DNA of 64,000 bases. Source: Urinicoccus timonensis. GTDB taxonomy: Bacteria; Bacillota; Clostridia; Tissierellales; Peptoniphilaceae. A program made the translations under genes and the position numbers. Positions 44,877-53,584 of the stretch are shown here, piece after piece. Within the stretch, counting starts at the first letter, position 1. Every line of letters starts with the position of its first letter. The stretch lies in the NCBI RefSeq assembly GCF_900232945.1, contig NZ_OCTU01000004.1, forward strand, positions 1 through 64,000, written 5' to 3'. A model generated the notes under the pieces. It made no database searches. It saw only the letters and a list, made by a program, of their open reading frames with translations, and was not told the origin of the DNA.

Positions 44877-46808
44877 CTAATCTTTCTTATAAAATTCGCT
44901 TTCAAATCCATCTGCATCTAAGATAAGTCCAGGTGCCCAAATAGGAACAACGGACATAATTTGATTTACTTCCTCGATACTAGATGAATCACTTTCTATA
45001 ACAACTTCATCATGAATATGCATGACGATATTAAATCCTTTTTTCTCAAGTCTCATCATAGCCTCAGCTAGGATATCTCTGGCTATTGCTTGAACTATAT
45101 TCTCTACAAATTTACCACCATAGGATTCTATCTTGTCCCATTTATTTCCTACTACGATTCCTTCATAGACAATTGACTCTCCACCAAATCGATTCGTCCC
45201 GATTTTTGCCTTTGGATAAGCAAGCCTTCTTTTTGAAGGTAGCTCTATGAAAAGAATGCCTTTTTCATAGCTAATAACTAGGCTCTTATATTCTTCTTTA
45301 GTTCTAGTCTTTACAACTCTTTTTACTACAGAATCAATATCCCACCAAAGACTTACTATATTTGGATTTGCCTCTCGCCAGGAATCGACTATTGATTGAA
45401 GTTCATCTTCAGATAAACCCATATCAATTCCACCCATTGCCTTAAGAGCACCTAAGGCCCCTTGATAACCACAGGCTAAAGTAGCAATCTTCCCTTTTTG
45501 TCTAAGATGTCCGTTTACTCCATGCTTTTCAACTGGCACTCCAAACATCCTAGATGCCGTTCTACAATAGATGTCTTCTCCATTTTCAAATGCATCCAAT
45601 ACCCACTGTTCTCCTGCAAGCCAAGCAAGAACACGAGCCTCTATTGCTGAAAAATCTGAAATAATAAACCTGGTGCCTTCTTTTGCTATAAAGGCCGTCC
45701 TTATTAGTTGGGATAAAATATCAGAGGGTGATTTATATAAAATTTCCATAGTTTCATAATCTCTATTTTTTACAAGATTCCTAGCTATGTCTAAATCTTT
45801 TAGATTGTTTCTTCTTAAGTTTTGAACTTGAATAAGCCTTCCTGAGTACCTTCCAGTTCTATTTGCTCCATAGAATTGAATCAGACCTCTTGCTCGATTG
45901 TCTTTTCCTTTTACATTTTTCATAGCATCATATTTCCTAACTGAAGACTTAGATAACTCTTGTCTAAGTTCCAAGACTTCTTTTATATCTCCTTCAGCAT
46001 TTTTAAGAGCAGACTCTACATCTTTTTTAGCTAAGGAATCTATCTCTAAGCCTTTTTTATTAAGCCAATCTTTTAGTTGTAAGGGAGAGTTTGGATTCTC
46101 AAGACCAGTTAATCCTATGGCTCTATCCATATTTTCTTCTCGTAAAATTTCATCGAATTTAATAGCTGATTCAACTAAAGCTTCATCAATCAAAATTCCT
46201 CTGTCATTTATGTTTTGGTCTACCCAGTAGTTTTCCCATTCTGAATAAGGCATAGGAAAGGCTGATAATTTTTTCTTTATAGCCATTTCTGTTTCCACAT
46301 CCCTTTGGTTGTATTCCTTAAAGGTAAACCACTTTTTTAAATCGTGATGTGGTAGATTTCTTGTTCTCATACCATTGATTTTAGTAGGTTTACATGGAAT
46401 AGAAAAATATTTAATAAGAGCCTTGCCTTCATTCATCTTTTGCTTATCTAGTTTCAAAACCTCCCCGACTTTCTCAAGCGATAGAGGTAGACCAAGATAG
46501 GCTGACCAAATCATAGTGCAGTACCAACCTTGAGGTTTTAGTCTCTTACCTAAAAACCTAGATAGACACACCCTTTCAAAATTCGCGTTAAAAGCCCACT
46601 TTTCTATGCTTTCATCACTAAGTGCTGATAATATTTCTTTAGGAATAAGCTCTCCATTTACCAAATCTATGACTTGTACTTTCTGATCATTTAATGAATA
46701 TGCAAAGAGGAGGATTTCAAAATCCTCACTCTCGGCATATTTGTATACACCACTTTTGCCTAAATCAATTGAAGAGAATGTTTCAAGATCTATGGACAAT
46801 CTCTTCAT
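44877..46808 (-). CDS. Family A DNA polymerase
   Basis: About 643 residues from ATG 46808 (MKRLSIDLETFSS). The 3'-5' exonuclease has DLETFSS near 8 and the polymerase motifs DFSAIEARVLAWLAG (motif A), a motif-B region around KIATLACGYQGALGAL, and IHDEVV (motif C). Replicates phage DNA together with the primase-helicase. Confidence 0.94.
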   Translation of the reverse strand: MKRLSIDLETFSSIDLGKSGVYKYAESEDFEILLFAYSLNDQKVQVIDLVNGELIPKEILSALSDESIEKWAFNANFERVCLSRFLGKRLKPQGWYCTMIWSAYLGLPLSLEKVGEVLKLDKQKMNEGKALIKYFSIPCKPTKINGMRTRNLPHHDLKKWFTFKEYNQRDVETEMAIKKKLSAFPMPYSEWENYWVDQNINDRGILIDEALVESAIKFDEILREENMDRAIGLTGLENPNSPLQLKDWLNKKGLEIDSLAKKDVESALKNAEGDIKEVLELRQELSKSSVRKYDAMKNVKGKDNRARGLIQFYGANRTGRYSGRLIQVQNLRRNNLKDLDIARNLVKNRDYETMEILYKSPSDILSQLIRTAFIAKEGTRFIISDFSAIEARVLAWLAGEQWVLDAFENGEDIYCRTASRMFGVPVEKHGVNGHLRQKGKIATLACGYQGALGALKAMGGIDMGLSEDELQSIVDSWREANPNIVSLWWDIDSVVKRVVKTRTKEEYKSLVISYEKGILFIELPSKRRLAYPKAKIGTNRFGGESIVYEGIVVGNKWDKIESYGGKFVENIVQAIARDILAEAMMRLEKKGFNIVMHIHDEVVIESDSSSIEEVNQIMSVVPIWAPGLILDADGFESEFYKKD

Positions 46809-46983
46809 AGCTATCACTAAGCTTTGTTAATTCTGCTAAATTATTTTTTCTATCTTCTTTTATTTGTTTTTCTATTTTTCTGATATCTCTATCTAGTTCT
46901 TTTAGTTGAGCTTGTAAAAATCCAAGCTTATACCATAAAAAGGACCAAATAGCTAAAACTATTGCTGTAATTAAATAGTCCAT
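46783..46983 (-). CDS. Small membrane-anchored protein
   Basis: 66 residues. One N-terminal membrane helix (LITAIVLAIWSFLWYKLGFL), then a charged coiled coil. Overlaps the polymerase start by 26 bases. Not recognised. Confidence 0.5.
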   Translation of the reverse strand: MDYLITAIVLAIWSFLWYKLGFLQAQLKELDRDIRKIEKQIKEDRKNNLAELTKLSDSYEEIVHRS

Positions 46984-46992
46984 TTCTGCCTC

Positions 46993-47538
46993 CTATGCTA
47001 AGAAATCTTCGTCATCATCGTCCATGGCATCAAAGTCATCTGCTGCATTAGACCTATTTCCTAGAGGTTGACCATCTCTTAGTTTTTGAATATTCCCTAG
47101 CCCAACCGCTACGCCCTTATTGCCATTTACATTGTAGGCATAGAAATTAAGGGATACCCTTGCATAAACCCCTGAGTAGACTTCACTTCTATCAAGAATA
47201 GGTTCTACATTTCTATCTACAATTTGAGGTGCTGTCATAGAGTTGGCATTTAAGAAATATGCATCTGCATATGCTTCATCATCTTTTTCTGTATCGCCAT
47301 CTCTTAATGGTAGTTTGATAGCTTTCTTATTTGGTTTCTTTCCATTGAATTTAGAAAGTCCTTCATCAATAGCAGCATCTACTGCCTTTTCAATTTTCTC
47401 AATTGTCTTTTGGTCGCTCTTTGGAATAATGACAGATACTGAGTATCTTTCTTTACCACCATTGATTGACTTTGGTTCCCATCCGTTAAAATATGATAAT
47501 CTAACTTCACCTGTAATTACTTTTGTTTTATTTTGCAT
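46993..47538 (-). CDS. DUF2815 ssDNA-binding-like protein
   Basis: 181 residues. GEVRLSYFNGWEPKS, YSVSVIIPKSD and VSLNFYAYNVNGNKGVAVGL follow the DUF2815 pattern. The acidic tail (DDFDAMDDDDEDFLA) is like that of SSB proteins. Probably the phage single-strand binding protein. Confidence 0.82.
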   Translation of the reverse strand: MQNKTKVITGEVRLSYFNGWEPKSINGGKERYSVSVIIPKSDQKTIEKIEKAVDAAIDEGLSKFNGKKPNKKAIKLPLRDGDTEKDDEAYADAYFLNANSMTAPQIVDRNVEPILDRSEVYSGVYARVSLNFYAYNVNGNKGVAVGLGNIQKLRDGQPLGNRSNAADDFDAMDDDDEDFLA

Positions 47539-48025
47539 AATTTTCCTCCTGAATTATATTTATATTCGCAAATTTACCATGATACTTTTTAGCTGCTTTG
47601 TTGTACGCCATTGCAGCGTCTACTTCTTTATCAAAACTACCTAAATAAATGTGTTTGCCATTTACTCTGATGCACGCTTGCCAACATCTATCTCTAACAT
47701 GAAAAGTAACTCCCTTATATTTAGAGTGAGAATTCTTGTTAAACTTGTTTCTATTAAAAGAATTTTCTTGTCGAGTTGCTAATCTTAAATTAGATCGTCT
47801 ATTATCTAATCTATTGAGATTTATATGATCTACTTCCATATTTTCTGGTGCATTTAGAATCTGTCTATGCATTCTAATATGGCGAGATTTATTCTCTGGA
47901 TTGTGTCTACAGGCATATAACTGACCTGGATGACCGCTGGCAAACCACTTATATTTTGATAGTTCTTTGTAATCTTCATCGTCAACTAATGCATAAAGTC
48001 CTTTTGTAAGTGGTATTTTTTTCAT
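47528..48025 (-). CDS. HNH/AP2 homing-type endonuclease
   Basis: 165 residues. HNH core VDHINLNRLDNRRSNLRLAT and an AP2 DNA-binding domain (YKGVTFHVRDRCWQACI ... YLGSFDKEVDAA). Its ends overlap both neighbours (11 and 4 bases) in a conserved DUF2800-DUF2815 pair, the pattern of a free-standing homing gene that slipped in without disrupting them. Confidence 0.87.
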   Translation of the reverse strand: MKKIPLTKGLYALVDDEDYKELSKYKWFASGHPGQLYACRHNPENKSRHIRMHRQILNAPENMEVDHINLNRLDNRRSNLRLATRQENSFNRNKFNKNSHSKYKGVTFHVRDRCWQACIRVNGKHIYLGSFDKEVDAAMAYNKAAKKYHGKFANINIIQEENYAK

Positions 48026-49140
48026 TCCTTAACCACTCCAAATTCTTCTTTAACATTGTCAATTTTTACTTCTTCTCGCTTGTCATCAATGCTTACTAAG
48101 GTTAACTTTCCTTTTGGTTTTTCTAATAAGTCGCTGATATTTTCATCAAAGACCTTCTTACCTAGTAACTTAGTCATAGCTGTGATGCCAAGTATCTTTT
48201 CTTCAAAGGGATTGAATCCCAGTTCTTTTACTTTGTTTATAACTTCATCTTCATCTCTGTATCTTCGATTAGACCTGCCCTCAACGAGTTTTAGGTCCTT
48301 CCATCTATGGCCCCTCATTGCTTTTTCTAAAGCATAGGCCTTGATATCTTTGACCCATTGTTCCATTTCGTCTAGTCTTGGTAAAATCTTTTCAATTTCA
48401 TCGTCAGATAGTTCTGGTGGTAGGGTAAATTCATCTTGTGCTAGTTTCAGATTCTCTTCTGCCCTTTTCCTGCATTTATTCTTAGCTTTGCAGAAGATGC
48501 ACCATTCTCCACAAGAGAATTCCCCTTCTCCTTTGTAAGCTTTCTCTGCAATCTCTCGTACAGATTCTCCCCACTTATAAAGTTCTATCTTTTTAATTTC
48601 ATAAGTTGAGATATTGCATCTTCTTGGTTGATAGATGTGAAGAACTACTTTCTCGATATCATAAATTCCATCAAAGAGAGTCAATGCACCAAGTCCGTAT
48701 AACATGAGTTGTGAATTCTCTTTAGCGTCTACTAAAACTCCTTGACCATACTTTAGATCTATTACATGAAGTTCTTTTCCTCCAACAACTACACAGTCAG
48801 CAGTTCCAAAGGACTCCTTAACATAGTCTGATAGGTCAAGTCTTTCTTCCACAAAGACGGCTGGGCTTTCGTACCTACTTATAACTTCCGTTACATATGA
48901 GGCATATCCTTCAGTTAGTTCATCCATTTCCTCATCATAAAAATCCAAATCGTCAGTAGGATCTTTTACATCTAAACCTAATAACTTTTTAAGTTTATAC
49001 TCTGCTAAGGCATGAGCTGATGTGCCTTCAAGCGCATAAGGACTAACCTCATCTTCATATTTTTGAGAGAGCCTAACACTTGGTGGACAGTGAATCCAGC
49101 GTGAACTACTTGATGCAGATAATATTGCGTGATCGCCCAT
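48022..49140 (-). CDS. DUF2800 Cas4/RecB-like nuclease
   Basis: 372 residues. EGTSAHALAEYKLKKLL near 40, ELHVIDLKYGQGV near 130 (PD-(D/E)xK core D...K) and the cluster Cys of CGEWCIFCKAKNKC near 205 fit the DUF2800 group of iron-sulfur nucleases. Acts in phage replication or recombination. Confidence 0.85.
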   Translation of the reverse strand: MGDHAILSASSSSRWIHCPPSVRLSQKYEDEVSPYALEGTSAHALAEYKLKKLLGLDVKDPTDDLDFYDEEMDELTEGYASYVTEVISRYESPAVFVEERLDLSDYVKESFGTADCVVVGGKELHVIDLKYGQGVLVDAKENSQLMLYGLGALTLFDGIYDIEKVVLHIYQPRRCNISTYEIKKIELYKWGESVREIAEKAYKGEGEFSCGEWCIFCKAKNKCRKRAEENLKLAQDEFTLPPELSDDEIEKILPRLDEMEQWVKDIKAYALEKAMRGHRWKDLKLVEGRSNRRYRDEDEVINKVKELGFNPFEEKILGITAMTKLLGKKVFDENISDLLEKPKGKLTLVSIDDKREEVKIDNVKEEFGVVKE

Positions 49141-49436
49141 CAGAGTTTCTCCACATCTGCTATCAAGTCTTTATAGTTACTTGGTTCAATGTCAGATAAC
49201 TTTTTAGCTCCATACTTTTCTAAGAGTTCTCTTATCTTAGCTGTATGGCCTAATCTTGATTTGTCGGCTAGTATTTTTCTAACATCTTCAATCTCATAGG
49301 TCTTTTCTTCTTGTTTTACCTTTTCTTCTTTAGGCAGTTCCTCATCACTTTCTAGTGCTGTGAGAAAGACACCTATACTAGATGCAAGATTCTCTGCATC
49401 TTCTTTGATTTCCATTAGTAGCTTTATTCTTGACAC
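49140..49436 (-). CDS. Unrecognised phage protein ahead of DUF2800
   Basis: 98 residues from GTG 49436 after aaaggag. The N-terminus is helical; the C-terminus IRELLEKYGAKKLSDIEPSN resembles small phage proteins sometimes labelled rRNA-biogenesis-like, a label without experimental basis. One-base overlap with DUF2800. Confidence 0.6.
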   Translation of the reverse strand: MSRIKLLMEIKEDAENLASSIGVFLTALESDEELPKEEKVKQEEKTYEIEDVRKILADKSRLGHTAKIRELLEKYGAKKLSDIEPSNYKDLIADVEKL

Positions 49437-49542
49437 TTTTTTCTCCTTTCTCTGGTTGCATTAATTCCATAGCTATCTTCTTGGCAACAATTGAGATGGC
49501 TATTAAACTTTCTGCCATCTGTTCGTTTTTTACTAAGTCCAC
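49378..49542 (-). CDS. Small phage protein downstream of the repeat array
   Basis: 54 residues from GTG 49542 (MDLVKNEQMAESLIA), chosen because aaaggaggaacaaa precedes it. It is open in the same frame as the upstream LTQ/CPKEYE repeats, so a longer fusion product starting at TTG 49749 is also possible. Not recognised. Confidence 0.55.
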   Translation of the reverse strand: MDLVKNEQMAESLIAISIVAKKIAMELMQPEKGEKSVKNKATNGNQRRCRESCI

Positions 49543-49548
49543 TTTGTT

Positions 49549-49740
49549 CCTCCTTTCATACTCCTTGGGACATTCATTAAATTTTTGAGTAAGATTTCTC
49601 CTCTCATACTCCTTAGGACATTTGCCTTCATTTTGAGTAAGTTGTATCTCCTCATACTTCTTAGGACATCCTGTTTGTATTTGAGTAAGACTTCTTCCCT
49701 CATATTCCTTAGGACATCTAGTAAGTTTTTGAGTAATTAT
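49549..49740 (-). repeat. Four 48-base tandem repeats encoding LTQ(x)4CPKEYE units
   Basis: Units at 49740-49693, 49692-49645, 49644-49597 and 49596-49549 read ITQKLTRCPKEYEGRS, LTQIQTGCPKKYEEIQ, LTQNEGKCPKEYERRN and LTQKFNECPKEYERRN. The ends of each unit are conserved while the middle four residues vary. Third-position changes in the conserved codons (CCT/CCC, GAA/GAG) suggest selection on the peptide. They lie between the sigma-like gene and the GTG-started gene, all in one open frame. Confidence 0.8.
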
Positions 49741-50255
49741 TTTTTCCAAGGTCTCAATTTCTCTTGAATCTTTGGTAAATGCTTATTTTTGATGTTATTA
49801 ACTGTTTTTTGGGATATTCCTACTACTTCTGCGACTTCTCTTTCTTTCATTTCGTAGATAAAAAGTAGTTTTAGAACTTCTTTATCTCTTTCAGAAAATT
49901 CACTAATGACTTCTAAGAATGCTTCTTCTAGAAGTTTGTACGTTACTATGTCCTCAGTATTTTTAACGCTAGTTACTTCAAAGTCGTATTCTTCTTCAGC
50001 AACATCAAGGGATAAGGGAAGACCATATTCTTTTGTTTCGACAAAGCCTGTTTCTAAACTTCCTGCTTGGACATAGTTTCCATTTTTCTCAGCCACTGTT
50101 TTAATTCTGTCTTTATCCTGTAGTTCTTCTAAATTCTTGTAGGCTCTTTGGATTCTCTTTTTTTCTCTCCAGATTGGTTTCATATATTCTTTGTAGACTT
50201 CTTCACTAACTTCGATTTCTTTGCCATTTATTTCTAAATATCTTTTCTTTGCCAT
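49737..50255 (-). CDS. Sigma-70-like/helix-turn-helix transcription factor
   Basis: 172 residues. The C-terminal region-4-type helix-turn-helix is clear: FSERDKEVLKLLFIYEMKE then EVAEVVGISQKTVNNIKNKH. No region 2 is evident, so it may be an ArpU/sigma-like regulator. It follows a strong nested hairpin and is the head of the early replication operon. Confidence 0.82.
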   Translation of the reverse strand: MAKKRYLEINGKEIEVSEEVYKEYMKPIWREKKRIQRAYKNLEELQDKDRIKTVAEKNGNYVQAGSLETGFVETKEYGLPLSLDVAEEEYDFEVTSVKNTEDIVTYKLLEEAFLEVISEFSERDKEVLKLLFIYEMKEREVAEVVGISQKTVNNIKNKHLPKIQEKLRPWKK

Positions 50256-50281
50256 CTTTTGCCTCCTTGCAAAATCTCTAG

Positions 50282-50373
50282 ATCCGCAAGAAGGCCATCC
50301 GTAAAAACAAAAAAAGACGGCAATAGAAAACCATGGTTTGGTTTTCCGACTGCCGTCTAGCGTTCTTGCGGAT
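50282..50373 (-). terminator. Nested double hairpin, probable regulated terminator
   Basis: An 11-bp perfect outer stem (atccgcaagaa 50282-50292 / ttcttgcggat 50363-50373) encloses an inner hairpin (agacggca 50315-50322 / tgccgtct 50351-50358, with gaaaacc/ggttttc further in). On the minus strand the inner hairpin is followed by TTTTTTT, a strong intrinsic terminator. The outer stem could compete with or stabilise it. Confidence 0.75.
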
Positions 50374-50378
50374 ATCTT

Positions 50379-50513
50379 TTACTTATTTAAAATTTTAATT
50401 TCGCCTTTAACTACATAGGCTATGGTTGTACTTTTACCTCGCCTGATAGTTAGCTTTTTCTTGTCTTCACTAATATCACAGACTCTTTTTCCTTCTTTGT
50501 TTCTTATTTCTAT
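50379..50513 (-). CDS. 44-codon phage protein with an ATA start
   Basis: IEIRNKEGKRVCDISEDKKK, then TIRRGKSTTIAYVVKGEI and a TAA at 50379-50381. Similar small proteins are common early phage genes. Codon ATA (50511-50513) stands exactly seven bases after aaggagg of the strong site aaggaggtgat, with no ATG, GTG or TTG in frame. The third gene in this prophage with this feature. Confidence 0.6.
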   Translation of the reverse strand: MEIRNKEGKRVCDISEDKKKLTIRRGKSTTIAYVVKGEIKILNK

Positions 50514-50589
50514 AGGATCACCTCCTTAATATAAAAATAGCCAGATGAGTTTCTTTTTGAATACTCATCCGGCTATTTGATAGTTACAT

Positions 50590-50754
50590 TTACTTCTTTG
50601 CTCGGTATGGTTTTTTCTTATTTTTGTTTGATATTTCCAGTGTTGAGATTTTCCCACAGTGTGGACATTTTGCTGCTATCTTTATTTTCTCTAAAGGAAT
50701 TCTTGATACATCAAAAAATCTCTTTTTACAGACTGGACATGCCATTTGTTCCAT
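50590..50754 (-). CDS. Com-like zinc-finger mini-protein
   Basis: 54 residues from ATG 50754 after aaggaggt. Two Cys pairs (MACPVCKKRFF and KCPHCGKIS) form a zinc ribbon like the phage Mu Com family of RNA-binding translational regulators. Similarity is at motif level only. Confidence 0.7.
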   Translation of the reverse strand: MEQMACPVCKKRFFDVSRIPLEKIKIAAKCPHCGKISTLEISNKNKKKPYRAKK

Positions 50755-50826
50755 AATACCTCCTTATCTTTCCTTGTTAGCTTCTTTGCTAATTTCTTTC
50801 TTAAAAAAATATAGCTAAGCTATATT

Positions 50827-51612
50827 TTAAAAACTAAATTCGTTATATAGTTCTTTTGTTAATTCAAAATCATTAGGTGCATAGCCTAATACTTTTAATC
50901 GAACTAATGCTGCTGTTTTTGATACTTGGAATTGCTCTGATACTTTCATGATGAAATCAAATAGATAAGTTTCATCCTTGATATGCTTATCATAACCTAG
51001 ATAGTATAAATACTTTCTGATCGCTTTTTTATTCATCAAAAGACAAGAAGCAAATGTATTCGCCTGCCATTCTATTGTATCCATAAATCCCCAGCGTTTA
51101 TTTTTCTTCTTATTAACATCGCCAGTTCGACAAGCTAGCGAAGCAGGCTTTTCTTCTTCATTAAAAAAAGATATTTGGTTTGGATCTCTATAGAATACAC
51201 ACGGATGAATTACACCATGTCCACATTCATGAGCTAGGGTAAACCTTCTAAATCCTTTATCTCTTGGATTGTCTAATTGTTTATCTATTAGAATAGTATT
51301 GGCTCTATCTGTAAGATATTCTAGTTCCCATTGTCCCGTTTCAACATTTGGCATTAGGCTTTTCATTGTTCTTATTACTTGGTCATCATTAAAGACCATC
51401 ATTCCTGCATAGCATCCGTTATGAGATAAGTAGGCATACTCAACACTAAACCCTAAATCAAATTCTGCCAGTCCTTCAATATCTACTGCTTCAAAATTCT
51501 CGATTGCAGAAGGACAATATTTATTGAGAATATTCTCGGTCAGTGATTCAATTTGATCTAAAGTGATAAATGGAGCACCTGTACTTGATTTGTTGAAGTT
51601 ATATTGATACAT
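50827..51612 (-). CDS. ImmA/IrrE-family metallopeptidase
   Basis: 261 residues. The zinc signature FTLAHECGHGVIH lies near 120, with the downstream EWQANTFASCLLM Glu. Expected to cleave the XRE repressor encoded just upstream and so trigger induction. Three-base gap to the repressor gene. Confidence 0.88.
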   Translation of the reverse strand: MYQYNFNKSSTGAPFITLDQIESLTENILNKYCPSAIENFEAVDIEGLAEFDLGFSVEYAYLSHNGCYAGMMVFNDDQVIRTMKSLMPNVETGQWELEYLTDRANTILIDKQLDNPRDKGFRRFTLAHECGHGVIHPCVFYRDPNQISFFNEEEKPASLACRTGDVNKKKNKRWGFMDTIEWQANTFASCLLMNKKAIRKYLYYLGYDKHIKDETYLFDFIMKVSEQFQVSKTAALVRLKVLGYAPNDFELTKELYNEFSF

Positions 51613-51614
51613 GC

Positions 51615-51986
51615 CTACCTCTCTTTTTCAATTTCTTCAATGAATTTTATCCACTCTTCTTCTTTAACATCTAAGTCTCTAGCCTTTCTCAAAGCTACGC
51701 TTAAGCCTTTAGTCTTTAAAATATACTCTGGCAAATCAGGTGCCACCGTATTTCTTTGCTTTCCAGCTAAATCCATCATAATGGATGATTCTTCTTCATC
51801 CAAATTTAATATTTTAGCAATTTGGTTCAACCTATCTAAGTCAAAAGAGTCTCTTTTTCCTTTCTCTACATCGCTTAGATACGGTGAGGAAATATTAAGC
51901 CTGTCCGCCATATCTTTTAAGGTGATTCTTAAATCCTTTCTCTTCTGAGAAATAAAATCCCCAAAAGTCAGTTCGTGATTGTTCAT
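51615..51986 (-). CDS. XRE-family prophage repressor
   Basis: 123 residues. N-terminal helix-turn-helix: GDFISQKRKDLRITLKDMAD followed by NISSPYLSDVEKGKRDSFD. A short C-terminal extension follows (VAPDLPEYILKTKGL). First gene of the leftward prophage programme, with its own promoter and an operator-like repeat. Partner of the ImmA-like protease. Confidence 0.87.
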   Translation of the reverse strand: MNNHELTFGDFISQKRKDLRITLKDMADRLNISSPYLSDVEKGKRDSFDLDRLNQIAKILNLDEEESSIMMDLAGKQRNTVAPDLPEYILKTKGLSVALRKARDLDVKEEEWIKFIEEIEKER

Positions 51987-52006
51987 GATTACCTCCTATT
52001 ACATTA

Positions 52007-52060
52007 TTAGCTAATCTGCTAACTTGTTTATATTCTACAACTTATTAATTCGCTTGTCAA
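52007..52060 (-). promoter_or_regulatory. Repressor promoter with operator-like repeat
   Basis: Minus-strand TTGACA (52055-52060), 17-base spacer and TAGAAT (52032-52037), then an inverted repeat ttagc/gctaa (52007-52022) between promoter and gene, suited to autorepression. Confidence 0.7.
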
Positions 52061-52168
52061 GTCCAAATATCTATTCTGTTCACTCTCCCTATAAATATCT
52101 ATCCTGTCTATACACCCCTATGATTTTTACTATTGATATGTTACCACGAGGTATTTTTAAAATAAAAA

Positions 52169-52208
52169 AATGGCTTTTAAGATTTCTTAAAAAATCCTAA
52201 AAGCCATT
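52169..52208 (-). terminator. rlmD terminator supplied by prophage DNA
   Basis: A 17-bp stem with one mismatch (aatggcttttaagattt / aaatcctaaaagccatt) and a T-run on the minus strand, 28 bases past the rlmD stop. It lies on the phage side of the att core. The region 52061-52168 holds no gene. Confidence 0.8.
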
Positions 52209-52236
52209 GATTTCAACAGTTTTATATCTTGTTATT

Positions 52237-53577
52237 CTATTTTCTTGACATCAATACTATAGTCTCCACATGCGGCGTTTGAGGAAATAGATCCACAGGT
52301 TGAACTTCTTGGATTTGATAGCCCAGATCTACGAATTCTTTGCAGTCTCGAGCCAGGGTGGCGGGATTGCAGGAAATGTAGATGATCTTTCCTGGGGCTA
52401 ATTGGCCCAGACTTTGGATGAAGCTGGGGTCTAGGCCCTTTCGTGGTGGATCCACAAGGGCTAGGTCAAATTCCAAGCCTTGTTTTTGCCATTGAGGAAG
52501 GATTTTTTCCGCCTTACCAGCTTGGAAATAGACATTGGTAATTTGGTTTATTTTTTTATTTTCTTCTGCTGTTTGGATGGCTTCCTTTACGATTTCCATA
52601 GCATGGACTAGTCTGGCTTTTTTGGCCAAGTGGAGGCTAATGGTCCCTAGACCGCAATAGGCATCCAAAACTCTTTCTGTCCCTTGGAGTTGGGCATAGT
52701 CCAGGGCCAGCTGGTAGAGGACTTCTGTTTGAGGGGTATTGACTTGGTAAAAGGCTTGGGGGCTTTGATAAAAGCTTAAGTCCAAGAGCTGGTCTTTTAA
52801 GTACTTGTCGCCCCAAAGGATCTTGGTTTTTCTCCCCAATATTTCCTGGTGGTCTTTTTCTTGTTTATTTTGGGCTATGGAAACCAGCTGGGGTATTTGG
52901 TCCTTCAGGTCTTGGTAGAGGGCTTGGTCCCCTAGAGGGGTTTCATTTTTACAGACAAAGAGAATCATAATCTCCCCGCTATAGTGGCCTCTTTTTAGGA
53001 TAATATGGTGGAGGTTACCCTGTTTGCTTATGGGGTCATAGGCTTGGATCTTATGTTTTCTCAAGATGTCTCGAGCCTTAAAGATGCTTTCTTCCAGGGG
53101 CTTTTCCGCCAGGTAGGTCTGGTCTACGGGGATGAAGTCGTGGCTTTTACGGCCAAAGATGCCAAATTCCAACCGGCCCTGGATGTCTTTTACAGCTAGG
53201 GTCATTTTATTGCGATAAAACCATGGATGGTCCATGGTTTTAAGGGGCTTGATCTTAATGTTTCTTTGCCCGGCAATTCTTTCCAAGGCTTGCTTGACGA
53301 CATTTTCTTTAAAGGCTTTTTGCCCCTGGGCATTGAGGATTTGTAGGGGCATAATGGGCATGAGGGTGGGATCTTTGGCCTCTTGTCTTTGGGGACTTGC
53401 TTGCAGAATTTCTACTAGGTTTCCTGAGGCGAATTTTTTTCCTTTTTTCGTGACTTGGTAGAGGATTCTTTCTCCCGCTAGGGCCCCGGGAATAAAGATG
53501 GGAAACCGTCCTTCTTTTACGACTCCCCGCCCATCATGGGTCATGTTTTCTACTTGTCCTTCTAGGTATTCTTTCAT
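52237..53577 (-). CDS. rlmD: 23S rRNA (uracil-5-)-methyltransferase
   Basis: 446 residues. N-terminal TRAM domain (EGQVENMTHDGRGVVK). SAM motif VLDAYCGLGTISLHLA near 305 and the catalytic Cys in ISCNPATLARD near 400. The iron-sulfur Cys set usual in RlmD is missing (IMPLQILNAQGQKAF lacks the Cys cluster). It methylates a uracil of 23S rRNA at C5. The last seven residues (IVLMSRK) come from the prophage; the displaced native tail is at 7990-8025. GC-richer than the prophage. Confidence 0.9.
   Translation of the reverse strand: MKEYLEGQVENMTHDGRGVVKEGRFPIFIPGALAGERILYQVTKKGKKFASGNLVEILQASPQRQEAKDPTLMPIMPLQILNAQGQKAFKENVVKQALERIAGQRNIKIKPLKTMDHPWFYRNKMTLAVKDIQGRLEFGIFGRKSHDFIPVDQTYLAEKPLEESIFKARDILRKHKIQAYDPISKQGNLHHIILKRGHYSGEIMILFVCKNETPLGDQALYQDLKDQIPQLVSIAQNKQEKDHQEILGRKTKILWGDKYLKDQLLDLSFYQSPQAFYQVNTPQTEVLYQLALDYAQLQGTERVLDAYCGLGTISLHLAKKARLVHAMEIVKEAIQTAEENKKINQITNVYFQAGKAEKILPQWQKQGLEFDLALVDPPRKGLDPSFIQSLGQLAPGKIIYISCNPATLARDCKEFVDLGYQIQEVQPVDLFPQTPHVETIVLMSRK
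52250..52272 (-). repeat. att: Right prophage attachment site inside rlmD
   Basis: The core ctatagtctccacatg (52257-52272), with atcaa at 52250-52254, repeats 8003-8025 with two mismatches in the 23-base span. It encodes the HVETI of RlmD, so insertion keeps rlmD open with a phage-supplied last few codons. Confidence 0.8.
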
Positions 53578-53584
53578 GCTGGTC

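Noticed and set aside
49549..49740. CRISPR array
   Set aside because: The 48-base units abut without true spacers, only about 10 internal bases vary, and there are no cas genes; the frame is open throughout.
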